NCBI GenBank assembly: GCA_963693315.1
Contig: OY856188.1
Span: 2,726,257-2,790,256, forward strand
Source of the DNA: Diogma glabrata
Taxonomy: Eukaryota; Arthropoda; Insecta; Diptera; Cylindrotomidae
Direction: 5' to 3'
Length of the DNA: 64,000 nucleotides
The notes beneath the pieces are model-generated. The model saw nothing but the letters and a program-made list of their open reading frames with translations, did no database searches and was not told where the DNA came from. Shown here piece after piece: positions 55,785-64,000 of this stretch. The translations under genes and the position numbers were made by a program. Position 1 is the first letter of the stretch, and the number at the start of each line of letters is the position of its first letter.

Positions 55785-56565
55785 GAGCAATTCCAGGTCA
55801 TCGCAACAGCATTTGTTCTAGCATGTGACATGTGACCCCTCTGATTTCGATAAAATTTCATCTACAGATAGCCAATGACAAAATAAAAATACCATTTCTT
55901 TCAAAAAATTAAATTTCGCTCTAGGGATGACACAGGGTGTCGGGAAAGTCTTAGGGGTTTGCAAAACATGAGTATCTTTGAATATCGATTGCAAACGATT
56001 GACTAAACCGATTTAAGTCTTTTATAGCTCATTGGAAAGGTAATTGATAGGACTTATAAAAAAAATTACGTAACATTTTTGAATAATTTTTTAAAAGTGT
56101 GTTAAACTTAAAAAAAATTTTTTCAAGATGGCGCTTTTGGGGAACCCTTGCTTTTACCACTTTTTTTTTCAGAAAAAAAAGTTTAACTAGTTCGTAATCT
56201 AAAATGAAAGTTTCCCAAGTATTTAATTTCTCGTTTTAAAAATAAAATTTTTACAAAATTTTCATTTCCGTTTTTTTTTCAATTTTTTTTTAACCAATTC
56301 AGTGAATTTATAAGTCCAATTACCTTTCCAATGAGCTATAAATGACTTAAATCGGTTTAGTCAATCGTTAGCAATCGATATTCAAAGATACTCATGTTTC
56401 GCAAACCCCTAAAGCTTTGCCGCCACTCTGTGTCATCCCTAGATCGAAATTAAATTTTTTGAAAGAAATGGTATTTTTATTTTTTCATTGGCTATCTGTA
56501 TATGAAATTTTATCGAAATCAGGGGGGGTCAGGAACATCAATGTTGCGGTGACGTGGAATTGCTC
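55785..56565. mobile_element. Sola-like palindromic MITE, TSD TACT
   Basis: Begins GAGCAATTCCAGGTCA and ends with the inverse TGACGTGGAATTGCTC, flanked by TACT at 55781-55784 and 56566-56569. The arms of about 390 bp are near-complete inverse copies meeting near 56290, and are homologous to the outer arms of 13032-15920. It has no transposase sequence. The short frames in its arms (and in those of 13032-15920) encode the same peptide only because the arms are repeated. Confidence 0.88.
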
Positions 56566-56569
56566 TACT

Positions 56570-56951
56570 TATTTAGCTGTACTCTCCTACTTCAATAGGA
56601 TTTCCGTTATGCTGTGGTGACAAAGTTGCACTTTGAGCTGACGACGATTTCCTTCCAGGTGTCATCACTAATTCATGGCTTTCAGGATTATTCTTGGTAT
56701 CCAAGCACATCTGTACCAGTTTTTACGTAGGCTTTTTCAAATTGTTCTTACTTTTGAAATATACTGGTTGTTAAGTGGATCTCCTCCGATTTAACTGCAA
56801 TTACCAGTTGGTGGTCGCTGTGTATGTCTGCACGTCATTTCGCTCTGGCATCTTGTAAGGAGGATAGAAACTTCTTACTACCCAGTACATGATCGATTTG
56901 GTTCTTGGTTTTCCCATCCGGTGAAATCCAAGTGTACAAGAACCATTACAG
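56570..56951 (-). pseudogene. RTE-like LINE endonuclease C-terminus
   Basis: From about 56945: CTWISPDGKTKNQIDHVLGS, then SLQDARAK, a stop, RADIHSDHQLVIA. This gives the final IDHV and SDH blocks of an APE endonuclease, including its last catalytic His. A Lys/Glu-rich linker follows to the MITE boundary at 56570, with several stops. Confidence 0.7.
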
Positions 56952-58540
56952 ATTTAAACCTCATAAACTAACATAGTTCATGAAAGCCTCTATCTTATGT
57001 TAACCACTGTAACTTGATTTCCTTAATAAAAACAAAAGAAAAGATACTTTTAAATTAAATATACAAACAAGGCAACGTATGAATTAAATTGAAAAAAAAA
57101 AATACTAAGAAGGGTGCTAACAACAATTTTATCTCATCAGCCGCAGATAAAATTGTCCACGATTTAGTTATGGTAAATAATATTATCAAACATTATCTTA
57201 TATTATCGCTCATAATATATTTTCCATTGCTTTTTTTAGTAACTATATCCAGAATGTTAAAATTAAAATCGTCAGTTACATGCAAGTTTTCATTCGTGAT
57301 TCGTTTTAATTATAAATAAAAGGAAAAGACAAAAATTTATTATTTATTGTCTAATTGCCTAAAGGTATCAAACATTTTGCCTCTTAAACGCGATCAAACT
57401 CAAAAACGTCTAAAAGTAATTTCAGAAAAGGAATGAAATAATTTTAAACGAAAAATAACCATATTGCTGCGCCGTATGGGTTAACTGCCATTTTATTATG
57501 ATCATTGCAAAAATTTGTAGTCGATCCTGTCTTTTGTGTGATCGATTTAAGTTAGAGATTATATTGGATTATTAATTTTCATTTTCTTTTTCATTATTCT
57601 TTTGTGTAAAAATAATTTATTAGATTAATAAAAAATAAAAAAAAATTGTTTGTTTGTCCATACGTTTTAGTGAAAAATAAAATATGTGTCACGCTAATTA
57701 AATTTTTGTTTTTTTTTTGTGTAATTTGAAGTGGGTTTTGTAATTTTGGAATTGATGATTGAATGTTGATTGGTAATAAAGTTCTTTTTTATTAATTTTT
57801 AAATTAAATATTGATTTTTAGTGGAAGAGATTATATTGTTGGTTTTAGAGTGATTTCTATTCTTTTAATAAAAGATTTTGATTGATATCGTGACATTTTT
57901 TACTTATTTTTTTTTGTATGAGTTTTTATCAATGTCTATAGTAATAAGTTGTTACAGATGTTGTAATTGATTGCATAAACTTGTAGGATAGATTTCATCA
58001 TTGCGTACAATACAAATTTTAATTTTTTGATAGTTAAACGCAGAGCAAAAATTAAACGGATTTAGATGACCCATAGAACTCAACTCGATTGAATGAATTC
58101 TTCTATTGAAACTCGATCAATGATACAGGACACGCACCCGTATTGACTATCTACCTTCCTCTAAGAAACATAAATTGTGCGAAAAACATCGAAAGAAGGG
58201 ACAAAAATATGTAACGTGATTAAGTTTGAGTTTCATCGAATAACAGGGACAAGAATGACACTATGTTTTGTGGAGGATTTCATTTTATATGGAAATATGG
58301 GAATCACTTGAGTTTTATCGGTTGTCAAATTTGTATGGAGCAATCGTGCGATTTCGGGTAATTTTAATTACATGGATTGCCATTATTATTTTTATTTTGA
58401 GAAAAATTCGTTAAAAATCTTACATTTAGAAATCCAGCAAAATGAGTTGTCACCAATCACGGTGAGAATGTGTTGTTGAGATTCAACTTAAGTAAATAGA
58501 GTGATGATGACGTTTCAACTTCAAAATATTATCGTATTGG
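56952..58540. other. AT-rich interval, no gene seen
   Basis: No recognisable element in about 1.6 kb. The 76-codon plus frame at 57089-57319 is a low-complexity hydrophobic sequence and I do not call it a gene. Confidence 0.5.
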
Positions 58541-58700
58541 TGGCGAAGTGGACAGCGTGTCTGCCAAACAATTTGAATTCACTCGCATTGATAAGATTAT
58601 GAGTTCGAATCCCGAAACACGAAACACGTAAAAAAGATAAAAATCGTGTTTTTCTGTGAACAGTATTTTTTCTTTGGACATAAGTGATTTCACCCTAAAT
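58541..58700 (+). mobile_element. tRNA-derived SINE with good A and B boxes
   Basis: TGGCGAAGTGG (58541-58551) fits the pol III A box consensus fully, and AGTTCGAATCC (58602-58612) fits the B box except the first base. The spacing and the extra arm (TTGAATTCACTCGCATTGAT) suggest a Leu/Ser-type tRNA origin. The body after the head has AACACGTAAAAAAGATAAAA and a CGTGTTTTTCTG segment shared with 50786-50990. It is not a tRNA gene because the acceptor stem does not close. Confidence 0.6.
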
Positions 58701-59445
58701 TTTTTTATTGAATTATGTATTTATTTTCTAAAGACTTCTAATAATTTACAATATAAATTGGTTTCAAAATTTCGTAAATAAGGAAAACAATTAAAGTATT
58801 CTTTATTTAAATATCAAAAAAAATCCACCTGCTTAGTGACAAAAACTTTCATAAAAAATGCATCCAAGCCCACCGTGATTTGTTTCATTTCCGATTTCAT
58901 TGAATTTATTCATGTCTCATATTGATTATTTTCTAAACAAATAATAATGAATAATAATTAAGGTGGAGTATAAATTAATAAAACAAAATGAAAAAAACGA
59001 CGTAAATAGGGAAGGCAACTTAATCATAGGCAAACTATCATCATCATTTTGTTACAAAACATACCTATTTTACAATAAATTTAATAAAAGTAATTTTTTG
59101 TGTGTATTGTATTATTATTATTAACGTTAAAAATATTTAATTTAGTTATCAGAATTTTTTTCATATTTGTTATCTTATTTTTCAGTTTAGTTTTCTCTGA
59201 TAAGAAAGATAAATAATAAAAATCATTTTTATATATACATATTTTTATCGTATATGAGTTGACGTGTAAGGCATTATAATTTTATATTAAAAAGCGTATT
59301 TAGTGTTGAAAAATAAAGTAAATATGTGTTTTACTTTCTGTTACCATAGAATATATGTTACTTTGTTGGTTTTTCGAAATAAATTTAATTTTTTGTATTT
59401 TGCTTAAGTGTCCCATAACGTGACCTATTTGTTATCGTAATTTAT
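58701..59445. other. AT-rich interval, no gene seen
   Basis: Low-complexity AT-rich DNA with ATAATAAT and AAATAAAT runs only. Confidence 0.55.
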
Positions 59446-60490
59446 TTATATTTTTTTTTTTTTAAATAAAAAGTGTTGTGTAATAGGGTTTAGAATATGT
59501 GTCACAACAACACATAAATACCTTTTAAGACCTAGGTCCAGAGCTAGGTCCCACAACAACTGGCGTTCTAAGGTGTTGATGAACGCTTTTTTTAAACTTC
59601 TTCGGTCGAAGCCGCCTGAGACTAAGGATTCCGGCAAACTATTCCATTTAGTAACTATTCCATTTTTAACTTACCAGAGCAAACGTAGCAGCGCATCCCT
59701 TTACCGTTCAAATAATTAGGTGTAGAACTGTAGCCTTCCAACGTGACTTTTTCAACAGAGTATCTCATCTTTGGAATGCCTTACCTTCCTGGGTTTTCCC
59801 TGATGAATTTAATCCTCAAGGCTTTAAAGTTAACGTTCATAAATTTCTCAGAGAATCTTAATTTGCATTCGATTCTTATCCCTAGTTGGCATGGTATCTT
59901 CGGATATTCAGAGACGTTAATTTATAATTTATTATAATTAACACTAAACATGCCTAACTTTGAATAAAAAAAAAAAAAAAAAAAATTTGTACGCAGTTCG
60001 GACAAAGAAGTCTTTCTGCGATCTGCCAGTATGCCAGCGCGGGATCTCGACCGTTTCACTGGTTGCGGTAACCGATTGCCGAGTGGAACGGGGGTAAAAA
60101 TAAGTTTGAGGCATGATGCCGCTGATTTCATCTGAGCACTGCTGATGACGATATTTGTAAAAAACAACGAGGTCAGCAACAGTGCGACGATGTTGTAAGG
60201 TATCAAGTTTTGATGTCTCGATCACCCACAATTCGTATAGCCCGCTTTTGAACAGAGTCCAAGAGGACCAAGAAGGAAACAGAAGCAGCACCCCAAACTT
60301 GACAACAGTACTCCATACAGGGACGAATATAAGACTTATAAACATGGAGCAATTGGTAAGGAGTGAAAATTTTTTTGCATTTTGCATCTATTTAGGAGGC
60401 CGAGATTTTAGACGCGCTTTTTGCCATCGCCATTACATGATCGTTCCAGAGTAGGTCATTTGAAACTGTGATACCCAATAAACGAATGTT
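59446..60490 (-). pseudogene. LINE ORF2 C-terminal region, interrupted
   Basis: Contains RLLGITVSNDLLWNDHV and MAKSASK, then across frames CSMFISLIF, LFKSG, LQHRRTVADLVVFYKYRHQQ, PRSTRQSVTATSETVEIPRW and SQKDFFVRTAYK up to the insertion at 59986. Coding resumes at 59648 with NSLPESLVSGGF, KKAFINTLERQLLWDL and YLCVVVTHIL to the end at about 59446. It is the same family as 52555-53257. Confidence 0.75.
59651..59986 (+). mobile_element. Plus-strand LINE 3' end with poly(A), nested
   Basis: Inserted between ACTATTCCATTT and GTACGCAGTTCGG, which are contiguous in the sister LINE at 52811-52835. It encodes SHLWNALPSWVFPDEFNPQG and KVNVHKFLRES before a stop, a different LINE family tail, then non-coding sequence with GGCATGGTATCTTCGGATAT and about 22 A's. 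The left side has a second ACTATTCCATTT, so the junction is complex. Confidence 0.75.
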
Positions 60491-60502
60491 TTTGGGTGAA
60501 TG

Positions 60503-61072
60503 TTATGTACCTGGAGGTACACCAGCGTTAATCAGTTTAAACTCAGAAGAAAATCCGTCTAAGGAGACCGAAATGTATCGGTTGGATAGAAAATTTTGAA
60601 TCAGCTTCACAACATTGGGATGAAAACCATACGCAACGAGCTTGTGGATCAAGTTGGCATGCCAGACTCGATCGAATGCCTTGGAGATGTCTAAAGCGAT
60701 AACGTATGTTTCACCACCTTTATCAAGTATGCTGTTCCAACAATGCGCTACATAGTTTAATAGATCGGTAGTTGATCTTTTGTTTCGAAAACCATATTGG
60801 CTTTTGGATATTAAATGATTTACTTTCAGAAATTTTGAAATATGTGTATTAATATAATGCTCGTAGACTTTGGATAGGACCGATAGTAAAGCTATTGGCC
60901 TATAATTTGAGATATCGGATTTTGGTCCCTTTTTGGGGTTGGGCTGGACATTTTTCAACTTCCAGCACGAGAAAAATATACCAGAATTGTAGGATTGGTA
61001 GAATATTTTAGTCAAAGTTGGTGCAAGTTCTTTGGAGAAGATTTTTAAAATAATGGGTGGAATATTGTCCAT
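60503..61072 (-). pseudogene. LINE reverse transcriptase, catalytic box deleted
   Basis: The 189-codon open frame has the RT fingers and palm: DNIPPIILKIFSKELAP, KKGPKSDISNYRPIALLSV, SQYGFRNKRSTTDLL, YVIALDISKAFDRVWH (first catalytic Asp) and INAGVPPGT. Instead of continuing to the FADD box, the sequence passes after a stop near 60500 to SPKNIRLLGITVSNDLLWND, a block that normally lies about 80 residues later. The catalytic Asp pair is thus removed by a small internal deletion. The frame is otherwise well kept. Confidence 0.8.
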
Positions 61073-61102
61073 TCCTGAGGCTTTGTTGCTTTTTAACCCC
61101 TT

Positions 61103-61497
61103 TCAAAGTTTAACGACTATTTTGGGTTTGAAGTGAAGTTCATTCATATTAACTCCTGAAGACTGGATTTGGGGTATTTCTTTATGAGTTTCCAAAACAG
61201 TGGAGTTCAGAGCAAAGCGTTCAGCGAACAAGTTAGCTTTTCTTGCGGGATCATTGACGATTAAATCACCATCAATAATAGGGGGAATAGAGGATTTTAT
61301 ACGAGAAAAAAAAAAAGAATTTAAAGAATTAATGGCACTGTAGAAACTTTTGTCAGAAACAGACATAGACGTAAGTTTTGAGGCTTTCGCTCTGTCAATT
61401 TCGGCTTTTCGTTTGAGATAATCTGGTTAGATATTTTGCTGGCCTTTAGATATTGGAATCGATTAGCTGGAGTTTTGTTATGAATCCAAATATTAAT
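61103..61497 (-). pseudogene. LINE linker between endonuclease and RT
   Basis: Reads WIHNKTPANRFQYLKASKI at the start, then in another frame VSDKSFYSAINSLNSFFFSR, IPPIIDGDLIVNDPARKAN and LFAERFALNS. The latter is the usual stretch in which DP..KANLFAE.F precedes the RT. At least one frameshift lies near 61366-61400. Confidence 0.65.
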
Positions 61498-61499
61498 AT

Positions 61500-62320
61500 A
61501 TGGAGGGGCTGAAATCTCACAGCTCTGCGATATCAAGACTTCGGTCTGGGTTAAGGATTTTGATATAGTTTTCGGCAAAAAACTTTTATGAGGACATGGT
61601 TTTTAGTTTTGGGCAGCGATATCAAACATAACTTTTTGTTAAAGTACATGTATTTTTTTATCTCTGTTTAGATATGTATTACAAAACTAACACGAAACAT
61701 CAATACGTTGTTGGAAAATTATAACAGATCATATATTAACACAATTTAGTGAAAAGATGCTACACTCAGCAAACTACTCAAAAACCTCTCCATTTAGCGT
61801 TTCGTGAAGATATTACAAAATCACAAATCCATATTTCTTTCAAAATTCTAAAAAAATTGTAAAATAAAAAATTCAAGCTTTTTTCAAACAAAATTCTAAA
61901 AATATTTTAAAAATTATTACAAAATCACAGATTAAAACTTTTTTCAAAAATTCTAAAAATATTGCAAAAATTATAACAAAATTAAAAATTGTAACTTTTT
62001 CCAAAATTATAAAAATTATAATATAAATAAAATCAAAAATTCTATTTTTTTTGGACTTTTTGACACACTTCCGGTAGAGTTATCGAACATCGAACGCTTT
62101 TCCCATTGAGTAAACCTATTTTTAGAAAAAAAAATTATTCAAATCCGTCCAGCGGTTTTCTAGATTTCGTAGGTTGTGACGGCCGGCAGACACACATACG
62201 TTTTTTTTTGCTTTTTTAGAATCAGTAGGTCTTAAAACGAGAAATGCCAAAAAAAGAGGGGGTAAGAATTTCACTTTTAGCTCATGAATGTAACACTTAG
62301 GTCTTTCAGACCGAAGTAAT
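61500..62320 (+). mobile_element. Repeat family F, copy 3 (short)
   Basis: Starts ATATGGAGGGGCTGAAATCT and ends CAGACCGAAGTAAT like copy 1. It keeps the AAGACTTCGGTCTGGGTTAA segment and part of the AT-rich array but lacks the five 137-bp units. Its GC island is only GACGGCCGGCAGACAC. Confidence 0.75.
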
Positions 62321-62333
62321 GATCTACGTTTGT

Positions 62334-63548
62334 CCCGACTAGAAATTAGATCAGTATAGGGTCCGATCCGGATCAGGATTGCCTGAAGACTGATCAGGGA
62401 TGAATCAGGCCTCCTGATCCGGGCATGATGAAAAATCGTCACGCCATATATGATCCGTACAGGATCCGTTTAAATCATCCATGCCGGATACATTTCAAAG
62501 ATCCATTCCGGATCCATTTCAAAGATCCATTCCGGATCCATTTCAAAGATCTATTCCGGATCTATCTTAAAGATCCATGCCGGATCCATTCAACAGTTTC
62601 ATGTCCGGTCTGGTCAAGAGATCCATACCAGATCCGTTCAAAGGTTTAGAATTAATTTTGTTCTTAAATATTAATTTGACATTAAATAAATGAAAAAAAT
62701 ATTACCATTTTTCCTTAATTTTGTTCATAATTTCAAGTACACTTCAAATGCTTATAAATTTAACTCAGAAAAAAAAGATAGCTTATTTAACGTAAAGTAT
62801 ATGTAAATTTAACTGAAAATGACGTACGAATTGAGCCAGCGGAGGCATAAGTAAACTAAACAAAATTGACTAAGTAAAATCTACTTAAAAGCATGTAAAA
62901 CCTTTTGCGCTGTTATGCTACTATTATGCTACCATCTTGTCTCACCAAAAAAATGAAAAAAAATTTAGTTTTTTGGCAATTATTAATCGTTTTTTTATTA
63001 ATTCAGGGTGAGAGAATTTTATACACGGCAATGATTAACAGCGGTTAAGAAGGGCTCTGTAAAGATAAAATGCTATTTATTATTAATATTTATTTTGGAC
63101 TTAACCCGGATTCGATCCCCAGCATTAACCATTCGTCTATCTAAATAATTATTTACATCAATTTATTTATGAATATTATGTTGATGCTTAAGTTTAGGAC
63201 GTTCGAGGGTTCGATTCCCAAACTGACCACTATTTATTTTTATTACATTTTTATTATTTTTTTAAAATAACATAAAAATGATTCCTTTTTATTCATAAAA
63301 ATTCAATTTCACAGCATTTCAATTTATCGATACTGTAGTTATTTTAAAATTATATAGACCTAAACATTTCAAATTTATTCCGACAATAATAATAATGTAA
63401 CTAAGGTAACACAAATAACAATTATATATATGTCAAATTCTTTTTGCCAAAACATTGTTCTGACATTTTTTGCTCTCAGATCAATTTATTATTTGACATT
63501 ACGTGTTTTATTTGGTCAAAAAAAGTGAGTTTTCACCCTAAAAAGATT
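62334..63548 (-). mobile_element. TIR element family D, copy 2 (inverted, truncated)
   Basis: Starts CCCGACTAGAAATTAGATCA and follows the reverse complement of 23806-25011 throughout, including the 24-bp array (about 62440-62650) and both tRNA-like patches. The plus-strand B box here is perfect (GGTTCGATTCC at about 63209). A 21-base gap removes the middle of the other tRNA-like head. The minisatellite and second TIR are absent; similarity ends near 63548. It lies 13 bases after repeat F copy 3. Confidence 0.85.
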
Positions 63549-64000
63549 TTTTTGAATCTAGATTTTTAGCTATAGAGCAAAACATAAAATACAATAAAAA
63601 AAGAAATACATATATCTCTCAAAATTAGTAAACAAACAAAACGCCACGCCAAAACGTAAGAACATGTGCTGCATAAATTGACAGCTATACATATGTAAAT
63701 TTTACTATTATTTTAAGTAAAATTTACGTTTTATATGACTTTAATACTGTGATACGTAATTTTCAAACTATGAAAACGTAAATTTAAAGATGCCTTAGTA
63801 AAAAGTACGTATCATATAAGCAATTTCCAGCATACTTAAGTTAATCTCTTTGGGTAAATAGTGGATTATATATACGCGTGTATATAAGTATGTTTAGCAC
63901 TATTTGCCATGTAAATTTGGCATTTTTCGACGGTTATGTTTTACAAAATTGTTAAGTAAATGTAACGACCATTAGGTAACTTTGTTTTCATCTTTCAAAA
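63549..64000. other. AT-rich end of window, no gene seen
   Basis: No match to family D beyond 63548 and no open frame of note. Confidence 0.5.

Larger units (their letters stand above)
55240..56951 (-). mobile_element. RTE-like LINE relic, cut by a Sola-like MITE
   Basis: Endonuclease coding at 56570-56951 and RT coding at 55240-55780 lie on one strand, with the 781-bp MITE between them. The polymerase core is deleted. The C-terminal RKWRWIGHVLRK type box and the endonuclease ending ISPDG...QIDHVL are typical of RTE-like LINEs in many animals. Confidence 0.7.
59446..61497 (-). mobile_element. Jockey/CR1-like LINE, 5'-truncated with internal deletion
   Basis: The minus strand carries, in order, the pre-RT linker (61497-61103), RT (61072-60503) and C-terminal region (60490-59446), then a T-rich stretch at 59448-59465 that is the poly(A) tail on the minus strand. 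A plus-strand LINE tail (59651-59986) is inserted in the C-terminal coding. The 5' boundary meets repeat F at about 61499. Confidence 0.8.

Overview
The window looks like nuclear DNA of an arthropod, most likely an insect. It is strongly AT-rich, has no bacterial-style gene packing, and is filled with decayed eukaryotic transposons: LINEs, a Gypsy relic, hAT, Helitron, a Sola-like DNA transposon, TIR elements, tRNA-headed SINEs and foldback repeats. The lineage within insects cannot be fixed by reading. I found no complete cellular gene. The most gene-like non-transposon signal is a possible first coding exon on the minus strand at 17705-17773, which would make much of the window the inside of a large intron or its flank. 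This is weak evidence.

Layout, left to right. 1-10 kb: a CCCGAGC-TIR element (965-1262), a broken Gypsy element that lost its RNase H (2693-5156), a 1.35 kb foldback repeat (5421-6775), a decayed minus-strand LINE (8.2-9.0 kb) and a dispersed repeat here called G. 10.7-16 kb: repeat family F (10734-12491), then a palindromic Sola-like element (13032-15920) with 4-bp target duplications. 16-22 kb: AT-rich DNA with the candidate exon, repeat family S split by a TA-flanked element (19071-20557), and a 230-bp TA-flanked MITE. 22.3-26.7 kb: a Helitron with both ends readable. Its helicase is cut by a TIR element (family D, 23189-25011) carrying a 50-bp palindromic minisatellite. 29.5-34 kb: a second F copy, a decayed 140-bp tandem array, and a hAT transposase broken by one frameshift. 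35.7-40.7 kb: a MITE, an older hAT relic, a 272-bp tandem array and another S copy.

41-46.7 kb is a clean nest: repeat G, then a hAT element inserted with an 8-bp duplication, then a two-ORF LINE with open frames inserted in the hAT with a 9-bp duplication. 48-64 kb: another S copy, LINE fragments in both orientations (one with a 2A-like motif), an RTE-like LINE cut by a Sola-like MITE, SINEs, a Jockey/CR1-like LINE itself hit by a second LINE tail, and third/second copies of F and D.

The elements do not form a pathway. The value of the window lies in the nested insertions, which give relative ages, and in several repeat families (D, F, S, G) that I cannot assign to a known superfamily.
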